From a virus, in IMG/VR virus record IMGVR_UViG_3300045135_003244, positions 1 through 25,866 of that record: DNA of 25,866 bases; one strand, written 5' to 3'. The number at the start of each line of letters is the position of its first letter. Position 1 is the first letter of the stretch. Both the position numbers and the translations under genes were made by a program. Under the pieces are notes generated by a model. That model was not told the origin of the DNA and searched no databases. It was given only the letters and a program-made list of their open reading frames with translations. This document shows positions 1 to 8,273 of the stretch, piece after piece.

Positions 1-32
1 AGCACTACCCGCTTATTGGATAGACGGAACGC

Positions 33-122
33 GGACAGGTGGCCGAGTGGTCGAAGGCGCGCGCCTGGAAAGTGCGTAGGCGGGTGACCGTCTCGAGGGT
101 TCGAATCCCTTCCTGTCCGCCA
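33..122 (+). tRNA. tRNA-Ser (anticodon GGA), CCA encoded
   Basis: The acceptor stem GGACAGG (33-39) pairs perfectly with CCTGTCC (112-118). The discriminator base is G119 and the CCA is encoded at 120-122. T and G follow the 5' acceptor strand, then a GCC/GGC D stem. The anticodon arm is CGCGC-CTGGAAA-GTGCG, giving anticodon GGA, which reads UCC and UCU. A long variable arm and a TTCGAAT T-loop complete a class II tRNA of 90 nt, as expected for serine. It is the only core-genome gene visible and lies at the left edge of an accessory region, so it is a natural integration landmark. No second copy of its 3' end was seen in the window. Confidence 0.96.
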
Positions 123-148
123 CTTGCCCTCGCGAAAGCGTTCTCCCG

Positions 149-172
149 ATCCGGCTCCGGCCGGATTTTCTC
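149..172 (+). terminator. Probable intrinsic terminator after tRNA-Ser
   Basis: ATCCGG (149-154) and CCGGAT (161-166) form a perfect 6-bp GC-rich stem with a 6-nt loop, followed by TTTTCTCGTTGTTTT. The position, 26 nt past the tRNA 3' end, fits a terminator for the tRNA transcript. Confidence 0.55.
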
Positions 173-423
173 GTTGTTTTCGAGGGTTATGCGGGAGGGG
201 CTGAGCACTGACCTCTGGGCCAAGGAGTCAGGAAGTGGTCTCTCCGGGCCAATATTCTCCGGACCTCATGACTGCGCCGATTTGGTGAATAGCTTTTAAG
301 TATATGAAATTGATTACATTTTCTGGGGCTACAGCTAAGCATTTCGATGCCAGTGGCGTTCGAAAGAAGGAACCCACATCGAACACTTAACGCGCGCAAC
401 ATACCTCTGCAGCGCTCGATCAA
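173..423. other. Non-coding stretch between tRNA-Ser and vsr
   Basis: No gene is supported here. The middle (about 285-325) is visibly A+T-rich. TCTCCGG occurs twice, 17 bp apart, around 240-262. No integrase, attachment-site duplicate or insertion sequence was recognised. Confidence 0.5.
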
Positions 424-921
424 TCACTTGGAAGTCCTGACATCTTGGCCTTCTCTTGCGAGTGCCGAACCCTCGCGTTCGCCTAACTCGAGCGCGTCAG
501 CTTCAGTGTGCAGCCATGCTGAAAGTCGGTCGGTGGTCAAGGTAACCTGTTCGGGCTTTCGCAAGGCGCACTCCCATATTGTCGCCACACGCCAGCCCCC
601 CGAAAGAAGCGCGCCTCGAACGGCGCTGTCCCGCACGATATTCGCGTCGAACTTTGCCTGCCAGAATTCCAAGCGCGTCGCGGGAATGGAAGCGTAGCGG
701 CATCCCTCATGCCGATGCCAGAAGCAACCATGCACAAAGACAACGGCGCGGTACCTGGGAAGGACTAGGTCGGGTCGTCCGTGGACTTTCTTCGAATGAA
801 GCCGGTAGCGAAACCCGCGTGCGTGGAGAGTCCGTCGAAGCGCCAGCTCAGGCTTCGTGTTCTTTCCTTTGATCCCTGCCATCATGCGGGAGCGAGTCTC
901 GCCATCGACGATGTCCACCAT
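424..921 (-). CDS. vsr: Very-short-patch repair endonuclease Vsr
   Basis: This 165-aa protein has the usual length for Vsr, which nicks 5' of the T in T:G mismatches left by deamination of 5-methylcytosine. The signature is complete: MAGIKGKNTKPE near residue 14, GRPDLVLP with catalytic Asp51, and HGCFWHRHEGC with His64, Cys66, His69 and His71 falling at the same numbers as in the E. coli enzyme, then Cys74 and a later WEC cysteine for the structural zinc. The start is ATG at 921, because AAGGAGG (926-932) lies 4 nt upstream. An upstream in-frame start at 966 would add 15 residues but lacks such a site. It is divergent from the C5-methyltransferase, its usual functional partner, which makes the repair role very likely. 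Confidence 0.93.
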   Translation of the reverse strand: MVDIVDGETRSRMMAGIKGKNTKPELALRRTLHARGFRYRLHSKKVHGRPDLVLPRYRAVVFVHGCFWHRHEGCRYASIPATRLEFWQAKFDANIVRDSAVRGALLSGGWRVATIWECALRKPEQVTLTTDRLSAWLHTEADALELGEREGSALAREGQDVRTSK

Positions 922-967
922 CTCTCCTCCTTGCCATGTCTGCGAAAAGCTGGAAAGAGAAGACACC

Positions 968-973
968 GGAGGA
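968..973 (+). promoter_or_regulatory. Ribosome-binding site fixing a TTG start for the methyltransferase
   Basis: GGAGGA sits 5 nt before an in-frame TTG at 979. The nearby ATG at 974 is out of frame. In-frame starts further upstream would overlap vsr and encode no methylase motif. The 57 bp between the two divergent starts (922-978) must hold both promoters. Confidence 0.75.
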
Positions 974-978
974 ATGAA

Positions 979-2493
979 TTGTCAAAACCCGTTCAAATCG
1001 TTGATCTGTTTTCAGGCCCGGGAGGGCTCGGGGAAGGATTTTCTTCTTGCAAGAGGAATGATGGGTCGCGCGCCTATGAAATAGCTGTCTCGATAGAAAA
1101 GGATCTTGCTGCGCACAAGACGCTGAGGCTTCGAGCATTCTTGCGGCAATTCGATGAACTCCCGCCCGAATACTACTCATGGATTGCCGGGAAGCACGAA
1201 TGCCCGGATTGGAAAGAACTGTACCCTCCGCAATGGAAAGCGGCCGAAAACGAGGCGCTTTGTGCAGAGCTCGGGAAACCTGAAACGACAGCAATTCTCT
1301 CTGAGAGGATTTCTTCAACGAAGCGGTTGGCGGGCGACCTCACTCTCCTGATCGGGGGTCCCCCTTGTCAGGCTTACTCCCTTGCCGGGAGGTCAAGAAA
1401 CGCCGGTATTCGGGATTACAGACCGAAAGACGATGACCGGCACTTCCTTTATCGCGAATATTGCCGAGTGTTGAACGAATTGAGCCCTGCGGCATTCGTA
1501 ATGGAGAACGTCAAGGGCATGCTTTCTTCGTCTGTCGAGGGGCTGGCGATCTTTGAGCAGGTCGTTTCCGACCTTGAGCATGCAGGCCCGGGTTACAAGC
1601 TTATTGCCCTGTCAGCTGACCTCCAGCCTGACGCAAATCCTGAACCGAGAGACTTCGTCATCCGGGCCGAAGATCACGGAGTTCCACAGGCACGACACAG
1701 GGTCATTATCGTCGGCATCAGGTCTGATGTCACCAGTGATAGCATCACGAAACTCCAAATGCGAAACGCGGTGGTTCCAGTCAGAGACGTGCTGACAGGC
1801 TTGCCTCGACTAAGAAGCGGCTTGAGCAGACGTGATGACGAGCATGCGTGGTATGATGCGGTGGTCGACGCTATGGAGTCTGTCGGCAAGATCGTCCGGG
1901 ATTATCCGGGCGAGAACTTTGGCGTCTTTCTGGATGAGCTGGATCGGGTCGAGGAACGGCTCCTAGCGACTTCACAGATGGGACGCGTGAGCAACGCAAG
2001 AAAACCTCTTTCCAAGAAGCTGCAGCCGGGACTCGCTGCGTTTCTGGACGATCCGAAGCTCGTCGGCGTCTCGGGTCACGAAACCCGAGGCCATATGCCA
2101 TCCGATCTTGCGCGCTACCTCTATGCTGCCTGTTTCGCGAAGGCCGAGGGTCTTAGTCCACGCGCGCACCAGTTTCCGGACATGCTAGCGCCAAACCACA
2201 AGAACTGGAATACGGGCAAATTCAACGACAGATTCCGCGTTCAGATTGGTACAGCTCCGGCCTCCACTGTAACGAGCCACATCTCGAAGGACGGGCACTA
2301 CTTCATTCACCCGGATCCGACCCAGTGCCGCAGCCTGACCGTACGCGAGGCCGCGAGACTGCAGACTTTCCCTGACAATTACCACTTCATGGGCAATCGC
2401 ACCGAGCAATTCGTGCAGGTTGGCAATGCAGTGCCTCCATTTCTCGCGAGGCAGATCGCAGACGCCCTGTTGCCTGTATTCGAAGGCCTTTAA
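979..2493 (+). CDS. DNA (cytosine-5)-methyltransferase
   Basis: This 504-aa protein transfers methyl from S-adenosylmethionine to C5 of cytosine. Motif I DLFSGPGG is at residues 9-16. The catalytic loop GGPPCQAYS carries Cys130. Motif VI ENV is at 176-178, motif VIII QARHRVIIVG follows, and motif X QVGNAVPP begins at 480. The roughly 200-residue stretch between motifs VIII and IX is the target-recognition region, so it is longer than a minimal enzyme. The start is TTG at 979, with GGAGGA 5 nt upstream. The pairing with vsr suggests a Dcm-like target whose deamination needs T:G repair, but the recognition sequence cannot be read from here. It may be the modification arm of the adjoining Z1/AIPR system. 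The weak TTG start may keep expression low. Confidence 0.93.
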   Translation: MSKPVQIVDLFSGPGGLGEGFSSCKRNDGSRAYEIAVSIEKDLAAHKTLRLRAFLRQFDELPPEYYSWIAGKHECPDWKELYPPQWKAAENEALCAELGKPETTAILSERISSTKRLAGDLTLLIGGPPCQAYSLAGRSRNAGIRDYRPKDDDRHFLYREYCRVLNELSPAAFVMENVKGMLSSSVEGLAIFEQVVSDLEHAGPGYKLIALSADLQPDANPEPRDFVIRAEDHGVPQARHRVIIVGIRSDVTSDSITKLQMRNAVVPVRDVLTGLPRLRSGLSRRDDEHAWYDAVVDAMESVGKIVRDYPGENFGVFLDELDRVEERLLATSQMGRVSNARKPLSKKLQPGLAAFLDDPKLVGVSGHETRGHMPSDLARYLYAACFAKAEGLSPRAHQFPDMLAPNHKNWNTGKFNDRFRVQIGTAPASTVTSHISKDGHYFIHPDPTQCRSLTVREAARLQTFPDNYHFMGNRTEQFVQVGNAVPPFLARQIADALLPVFEGL

Positions 2494-2496
2494 GCT

Positions 2497-4581
2497 TCAG
2501 CTTGTCAATTCAAGGCTCGCATGTGAGAAGCCTTCATCTTGGAGCTTCTTGAGCGCGCTCGTGGCAATGGCGCACTGCTTGTCCGAGGGCATCTTGTTCG
2601 GGATCGCAGCGCAGGTCTCCAGAATGCCGTTTTCTCGCGGAGATAAAAGCCCCCGTTCCCGTGCCCAATTGCGAGCTTCTGCCCAGAACGCAGCGCCGAG
2701 CCTATGCACTTCGAGCTCTGCCTCGACGCTGGTCTCGACAGCCTTTTCTGCACGGGCTTCTCTCGCCCGTTCATTGGCCAAGTCCGGCGAGACCAGAGCG
2801 CGGTCGAATTCCCCCGGGTAGCTCAACTCGCGATCTTCCAGTCCCTTCCAGCAGGCCTGCTTCTTGGCCCACTCGCTGAAGTTCCGCACCCCCTCGGGCG
2901 GGTGCGTGATGACGTCCTGTGCTTCTGCGGCAGAAACCAACAAGGCTGCCTTCAGGTCGGGCGAGACGTCTTGGTATCTCCAAACGGCGTCGAGATCGAC
3001 CACCATGTCCCGTCCTTCTGCGTCATGTACGAGCTTGGCGATCGCATAGGTTACGATGTTGGCGCGATAACCGCCTTCGTACCACTCTGCGCCTGAGACA
3101 AGCTTTTCGGTGGTCCGGAAGATGATGGCCTTTGCGATCATGCGCCTGAACCAGAGCTCATCGAACGCCGCGCCTTCAGTGCCCCACCGCTTGCCGATTT
3201 GCTTGGCGAATTCCGCAAAGTTCTTCTGCGCGCCAAGGCTCACGATATGTGGCAGGCAGGCCCAAGTGTTCTCGAACTTCGCAAGGTCGGTTTTCGTGAG
3301 GAACTGAGAACGCGGGAACTCGGCATCGAATTTCTTTCGCTCCGCAATGGTCCTTCGACCACGTTCGTCGGCATATTGCCCCCTCGCACGCTCGTAGAAC
3401 CATTTGGTGTCCCGATACCCGTCTTCTCCCCGCGCCAAGACCTTGCGCGACAGCTCTTCCGTACGGATGTGGAAAGGATGGTTGGCGAAGAAGTCCGCCG
3501 CGTTCACCTTGTTCTGGCTGTTCGCGTATTCTGAGATGCGCGGTACCACTTGTTCGGATTTTTCCCGCGGCACGATTGTCAGCTTCATCTGTACGTGGAC
3601 AAGTTCTAGCTGTTCAGAGAATGCCTTGCGCGCAGCGTGAAGTGAAGCAGTCGTTTGGCCACCATTCACGATCTGAAGATTGTCCGCCCTTACCAACTGG
3701 AGGCCGAGATCGGTCTGCTCCACCTCAATCCCGTCGGCCGTCGCACTGAGACCGTTGTTGTAGGAAAAGAACATATGCGGCTCATCGCGGATGGTGTTGC
3801 GAATGCCCTGATTTACCTTACCGCGTGCCTGCAGAAAGCTTCTTACGTTGGCCTCAAGCAGACGCGGTCCCCACTTGTCGTAGATGGCCGCCAGCTGTTT
3901 TCCGGGAATGACTGCAAGGTAGCTTTCGAGTGCGCTGTCGCTTCCGGATGCCGCAAGAAGAGGAACGCCCCCGCCAAAATCCCTGTCGAAATCGATGATT
4001 AGGTTCGCCCGTGCCTGCCCCTGTTCGATGTATTGCTTGAGACGCTTCAGGTCCCAGACGCTGAGGGTAACCGGTCTGCCATCAAGATCCTTAACGTTCG
4101 CCGCATCGGCACGGGCGCGAAAGTCTGCGTTGGTCACGATGATGAGCTTGACCTTCTCGACGTCTTTCCACGTCGTGGCAATTAGGTCTGCTACGCCGAA
4201 CCCCGCACTGGTCTCTTCCAATTGCTCCCGGAAATCGACCTTGAGACTTGATACAACGAACCTGTAGACACGCTGTAGAAGGCGCTGGATCTGATCCTTG
4301 TTTTGAACACGCACCTCGTCGGAAAGCTCGAAGTCGCACAAAACGACGCTTAGAACGCCGTCACCATCCCTTGGATCCCCACCATAGCCGTCGATCCGCA
4401 TAGGATTTCTGGCACCGCCGCCCTCGAAATACGCCCTGTTGGCGCCATCCAATTCCCCGGCCTCGGTTAGCAGTTCGCCCACCTTCTCGAAAAACGCTTC
4501 GACTGTGACGAGACCGAGAACGTCAGCATCGCCCTGAATGTCCGCGATGAGTTCATGATGGAATTCTTCCAGATCACTCAT
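2497..4581 (-). CDS. AIPR-family (abortive phage infection) protein
   Basis: This 694-aa protein carries the AIPR hallmark blocks: LLEANVRSFL near residue 240, FFSYNNGLSATADGI near 272, and QIVNGGQTTASL near 303. AIPR proteins are tied to abortive phage infection, and their biochemical activity is poorly defined. The N-terminal part has IDGYGGD and VVLCDF, which resembles a degenerate Mrr/PD-(D/E)XK fold seen in some relatives; that is only a resemblance. The start is ATG at 4581. A TTG two codons upstream is in frame, but GAGGAGG lies better for the ATG. The gene overlaps the upstream nuclease gene by 8 bp and is the last gene of the operon. Its stop is 3 bp from the stop of the convergent methyltransferase, leaving no room for separate terminators. 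Confidence 0.88.
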   Translation of the reverse strand: MSDLEEFHHELIADIQGDADVLGLVTVEAFFEKVGELLTEAGELDGANRAYFEGGGARNPMRIDGYGGDPRDGDGVLSVVLCDFELSDEVRVQNKDQIQRLLQRVYRFVVSSLKVDFREQLEETSAGFGVADLIATTWKDVEKVKLIIVTNADFRARADAANVKDLDGRPVTLSVWDLKRLKQYIEQGQARANLIIDFDRDFGGGVPLLAASGSDSALESYLAVIPGKQLAAIYDKWGPRLLEANVRSFLQARGKVNQGIRNTIRDEPHMFFSYNNGLSATADGIEVEQTDLGLQLVRADNLQIVNGGQTTASLHAARKAFSEQLELVHVQMKLTIVPREKSEQVVPRISEYANSQNKVNAADFFANHPFHIRTEELSRKVLARGEDGYRDTKWFYERARGQYADERGRRTIAERKKFDAEFPRSQFLTKTDLAKFENTWACLPHIVSLGAQKNFAEFAKQIGKRWGTEGAAFDELWFRRMIAKAIIFRTTEKLVSGAEWYEGGYRANIVTYAIAKLVHDAEGRDMVVDLDAVWRYQDVSPDLKAALLVSAAEAQDVITHPPEGVRNFSEWAKKQACWKGLEDRELSYPGEFDRALVSPDLANERAREARAEKAVETSVEAELEVHRLGAAFWAEARNWARERGLLSPRENGILETCAAIPNKMPSDKQCAIATSALKKLQDEGFSHASLELTS

Positions 4582-5536
4582 GGTCAAGCCCTCCTCGGAT
4601 GACGTCGATCAGATCACCTTCCAGTTTGAACGGTTCGCAGGCATCGAGAGCGATCGCGTACCGGACATTCTCCACGCCCGGCGCAAGAGGTGTGGAAATC
4701 CGAGGAAAACCTTCTGTCACCTCGTAGTCCTTCGCAGCGCCAAGAAGCCATCGCCGCTCGTCGTAATCGTTCTCGGAATCATATCCTGTCGAATAGAGCG
4801 TCTCTTCCCACGCATCGAAGGCCGCGCCGTCATCTTCGAACATCTCGGACGTCATTCGCACGTGATCATGCAGGCTCTGACCTTCCGGCAGGACGGCCGA
4901 CGCCACATTGACCACACGAAGGCACAGGCGGCTCCCTTCGACATCCGCAAGCTGGTCTTCGGACGAAATGGCTACGAACGGCTTTGCAGCCACCCGCCTT
5001 GCCTTCACCTCGACGCAGCTTCCGATGAGCTCGAAGTCCTTCGCCGAGCCGGTCGGGCCGGTCCAGGCCTCGATTGCAGTCTCTGGGCCGAATGCGGACA
5101 CAAGGTCCCGAACGAAGGCCAACTCGCCGACAAGCCCCCGCTGCTCTTCAACGGACAACCCATTTGTCTTTCCACCACGCAGAAGGTGATACCATCGCCG
5201 TGTGCGTTGCAGCGCTCTGACGAGCGCTTCGTCGCGATCCGCACCTGCCTCTCCGGCCTCAACGACATCCCGGCAAAGGGTTTCGAATATCTCAACCTGA
5301 CTTCGTTCCTTGAGGCCGAGAACGAATGCCGATCCACCTGAAACAGGGCGGAACGAAGCGACAAGGTTTTTCAACTTCGGTAGTCGCGGCAATGGTTGCG
5401 GCAGGCCGGGCAGCCTCAACATCAGGCCTGGCATGCCCGCTTCCAGTACCACCCAGAAGAAATCGAAGCGGCCCGCGACATCGACCCGCTTTGCGTCGTC
5501 CGGGTCGAGCCTGTCCCAAGGATCACGAGGCTTCAA
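4574..5536 (-). CDS. PD-(D/E)XK motif protein, DUF4420 type
   Basis: A 320-aa protein of the DUF4420 type with a readable nuclease core: GELAF with Glu138, then AKDFEL with Asp167 and VEVKA with Glu176 and Lys178. That is the PD-(D/E)XK arrangement, so DNA cleavage is the expected activity. It begins MKPRDPWDRLDP, the DPW beginning being typical of the family as I recall it. I chose TTG at 5536, which has AGGAGG (5543-5548) exactly 6 nt upstream. An ATG at 5554 is in frame but would place the ribosome site inside the gene. It overlaps the Z1 gene by 14 bp and the AIPR gene by 8 bp, so translation is probably coupled. Likely the nuclease effector of the operon (inference). Confidence 0.85.
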   Translation of the reverse strand: MKPRDPWDRLDPDDAKRVDVAGRFDFFWVVLEAGMPGLMLRLPGLPQPLPRLPKLKNLVASFRPVSGGSAFVLGLKERSQVEIFETLCRDVVEAGEAGADRDEALVRALQRTRRWYHLLRGGKTNGLSVEEQRGLVGELAFVRDLVSAFGPETAIEAWTGPTGSAKDFELIGSCVEVKARRVAAKPFVAISSEDQLADVEGSRLCLRVVNVASAVLPEGQSLHDHVRMTSEMFEDDGAAFDAWEETLYSTGYDSENDYDERRWLLGAAKDYEVTEGFPRISTPLAPGVENVRYAIALDACEPFKLEGDLIDVIRGGLDHE

Positions 5537-8273
5537 GATCAGCCTCCTGATCATCGTCCTCGTCGTCTTCCCCGAAGAGCTCTCTGAATTTCACGGTGTT
5601 TACAATGAACTCTTCGCCTTCATCCTCATATTTGGACTCGGGCAGGCTGATTCCCCAAGCAACTACGGGATCCGACGGAATCAACGTAGCTTCATTCTTG
5701 GTTTCTTCTCCTTTCGGTGCTCTGCCCTTCACGAAATACAGAATGAAAAGGCCTAGATCCCTTTCTTTCCGATAGATCGAGTCCGGATAGTTCACTCGCT
5801 CAACTTCCGATCTTCCCGCTTTCGCTCGATACGTTGCTTCCGCAGCTTGAGCCTTCGACGCGTCGACCCCAGCCTTTTCAATACCACGAGACGCAACTCT
5901 CATTTTCTTCCCACTGAAAGACATAAAATCATGCTTCAAGTCATGAAGGTCAACAGAACGGTTCGCCGGAACAACGCTGGTTCCCAATGTGTCGTCCGCT
6001 GTTCCCTTTTCTAGACTTGGGATAAGAACGTCCCATGTCTGCAACTGGTCGCTTTTTCTTGCACGGATATAGCTACGGATAGGACGGGGGTCTGTCGTCA
6101 CACTGCGATCTTCATTGCGCCAGCCCGCGAGAAATTCATCTACGTAGCCCACCGGAACGCCTCTTATGAGTCTGCCCCATTGTGTTTTCTCTTCATGAAA
6201 CGTCCCAGCGTCAATTTTCGAGATCAGCGATTTCGCGAGTTCAAGATTGGCGGCGAGATCACTAGGTTTGATACTGACTTTGGCGGTTTCTACGAACTTA
6301 TTGGATAGGCCAATCCGCATAGTGACCTTCTGGCCGGACCCCAACTTATTTCGCGCAGTCACCAGCAAAGAGGCGGGATGGCTCCGCACCGCAAGACCAA
6401 ACATTCGCGGAGTCGCCTTGGCCTTTTCCATGGTGCGCAACTCATCATGCAGTTCATCGGCAGCATTGGCGATGAATGCGTACCAATCTATTGCCTCACT
6501 TGGCATCCATATGCGGCAAAGGTCTTCGTAACCGCCCCGATAGCCGAACCAGCGCCCCATCTGCATGAGGGTGTCGTACATCATGGTGTTGCGTAGGAAC
6601 CAAGTGACCGTGAGGCCCTCCAGCGTAAGACCGCGTGACAGAGAGAACCCGCCAACAGCAACGACGGTCTGTCCACGTTCACCGGAATTCGAATAGTCCA
6701 GATCGTTGGCCCGGCTATTCACTTCGACGATTTTGGCCGATGCAATTGCATCAAGCAGCGCAAACTGAACCTCAGACCAATCGGGTTGCGTTTCGGAGTA
6801 TTCTTCTAGCCAGACGCTATGGAGCGCCGCGATTTCTGGATCTCTCAATGCTGCAGTGCCCCGGCTGGCATTTATCCGAACAGAATTCTGGATCCGCTCG
6901 AGTGTTTCATGCAGGCGGTTTCGCAAGCGCCCCTGAACGGCGGTGAAACGGCTCGCGTTTACAAGCATAGAGCAATGTGCGGCCTTTTGCCCACGCAAGT
7001 TCCTGATGGTTCTCGCCAGCAGGAAAGTTCGCAACGCCCGCGTCAGTGACGACGGCAGCGCATCTAGTTCGTGATCGATCTTGTGTTTGATTGGCAGTAA
7101 ATCTTCGTTGTCGGTGATATACCGAAGCCACGTCGGATCGCCCTCCTCAGGCAGCCCATCGACGAAAATCTTGGTCGGGCCAAAGTAGTTCGATGGCGCA
7201 TCTAGACCGATGATGAAATCCCTCGGGAAGAGGTCTTCATTGTACATCTCGTCATCTTGATCTGGGTCGATGAAGATGTTGGCGAACGGGGTTGCAGTGT
7301 AGCCTACATAGCAGCTCCTGTGGAACATATTCAGCAGATCACGAATCTGGCCATTAATTGTAGTGACAAGTTTCTTGCCATACTTCGTGTTGATTGATGC
7401 GTTGTCAGCTTCATCGTCAATCAACAGCATCGGCTGATCGATCATGGCTTTTTCGTCGCGTACACTGGTGTCGCGAAGCCACTCGAGCAAGTTCTCGAGA
7501 GTTCGGTGATTTTTTTTGATAACAAAAACTACTGGCTCAACATATGCACCAAATCCGCTACTGTCCTCTGATGCTCGCGCCTTGTTGAAGTCGAATATGC
7601 GGGTAGTTAGAGGTACCGGTCTGCGACTGGGGTCAAATTCACCCGCACCCAAGACATACTTTCTACCAGCAATCTCCCGACCCCAATTTTTACCGCTATC
7701 ATAGCCCAAAAGGCCTTCGTCTACACGTTCTTGAGTTTGATTCCGAAGGTTGTTGTGAATTCCTGCAATGACGATGATAAGCCTATAACCTGCATCTGCA
7801 GCTTTGCAGATCAGGCCCGTATAGTTGGCGGTCTTTCCACTTTGGACATGACCCACCACCATACCACGGCGATCCCATGGCACCTGCTTGTCAGGGTTTC
7901 CCAAGCGACTGAGAATCGTATCAGTGACCTTATCTGTCGAAATCACAACGTCCTTGGGAAGGCCGTTCTGCAGAAGCAGTTTCTGGTAACGGTTCCAGTA
8001 GAACGGTTCGATAGTTGGTTTGGCATCATCAAGCCAAGGTTCGAAGTCTTCGCTGTCAACGACTGCGCCAAGGCCAGCTTTGATGCCCTCCTTGGCCTCG
8101 ATTTCTTTGGCAATCAGCTCAATTTCGTCATCAGTCACCCCTGGAGGATTTCTGCGCGCATGTACCATGTTTAGTTCGGAGATATAAGCGCGCAATTCTT
8201 CCCCAGTCATTTTCGGGCTGTCAAAAAGATCCATTTCGACAGTATTCTTAAGTTTTTCGAACGCATTTCTCAT
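5523..8273 (-). CDS. Z1 domain-containing ATPase (SF2 helicase-like)
   Basis: This 916-aa protein has helicase-type motifs in order: Walker A GHVQSGKT at 141-148, Walker B LLIDDEAD ending at residue 290, and the motif III-like GYTATPFAN at 324-332. The Z1 block follows with GGFSLSRGLTLEGL and MGRWFGYRGGY. Z1 proteins are found with MutL-like ATPases in restriction-type and defence operons and probably move along or remodel DNA using ATP. The ATG at 8273 overlaps the upstream ATPase stop as ATGA, and GAGG lies 7 nt upstream. The length is in the usual range and all motifs are intact, so the gene looks functional. Its base composition is lower in G+C than the genes right of 14 kb. Confidence 0.92.
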   Translation of the reverse strand: MRNAFEKLKNTVEMDLFDSPKMTGEELRAYISELNMVHARRNPPGVTDDEIELIAKEIEAKEGIKAGLGAVVDSEDFEPWLDDAKPTIEPFYWNRYQKLLLQNGLPKDVVISTDKVTDTILSRLGNPDKQVPWDRRGMVVGHVQSGKTANYTGLICKAADAGYRLIIVIAGIHNNLRNQTQERVDEGLLGYDSGKNWGREIAGRKYVLGAGEFDPSRRPVPLTTRIFDFNKARASEDSSGFGAYVEPVVFVIKKNHRTLENLLEWLRDTSVRDEKAMIDQPMLLIDDEADNASINTKYGKKLVTTINGQIRDLLNMFHRSCYVGYTATPFANIFIDPDQDDEMYNEDLFPRDFIIGLDAPSNYFGPTKIFVDGLPEEGDPTWLRYITDNEDLLPIKHKIDHELDALPSSLTRALRTFLLARTIRNLRGQKAAHCSMLVNASRFTAVQGRLRNRLHETLERIQNSVRINASRGTAALRDPEIAALHSVWLEEYSETQPDWSEVQFALLDAIASAKIVEVNSRANDLDYSNSGERGQTVVAVGGFSLSRGLTLEGLTVTWFLRNTMMYDTLMQMGRWFGYRGGYEDLCRIWMPSEAIDWYAFIANAADELHDELRTMEKAKATPRMFGLAVRSHPASLLVTARNKLGSGQKVTMRIGLSNKFVETAKVSIKPSDLAANLELAKSLISKIDAGTFHEEKTQWGRLIRGVPVGYVDEFLAGWRNEDRSVTTDPRPIRSYIRARKSDQLQTWDVLIPSLEKGTADDTLGTSVVPANRSVDLHDLKHDFMSFSGKKMRVASRGIEKAGVDASKAQAAEATYRAKAGRSEVERVNYPDSIYRKERDLGLFILYFVKGRAPKGEETKNEATLIPSDPVVAWGISLPESKYEDEGEEFIVNTVKFRELFGEDDEDDDQEADLEAS
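5543..5548 (-). promoter_or_regulatory. Ribosome-binding site supporting a TTG start of the DUF4420 gene
   Basis: AGGAGG on the minus strand lies inside the 3' end of the Z1 gene, 6 nt before TTG at 5536. It is the second gene in this block whose best site points to TTG rather than ATG. Confidence 0.65.

Noticed and set aside
33-122. Proven attachment site at the tRNA 3' end
   Set aside because: No second copy of the 3' end was found in the window, so only a possibility is stated.
39-299. Open frames across the tRNA-Ser
   Set aside because: They are produced by the tRNA sequence and its flank; the tRNA folds fully.
781-978. Longer N-terminus of the methyltransferase
   Set aside because: It would overlap vsr head-on and adds no conserved motif. 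The GGAGGA site points to TTG 979.
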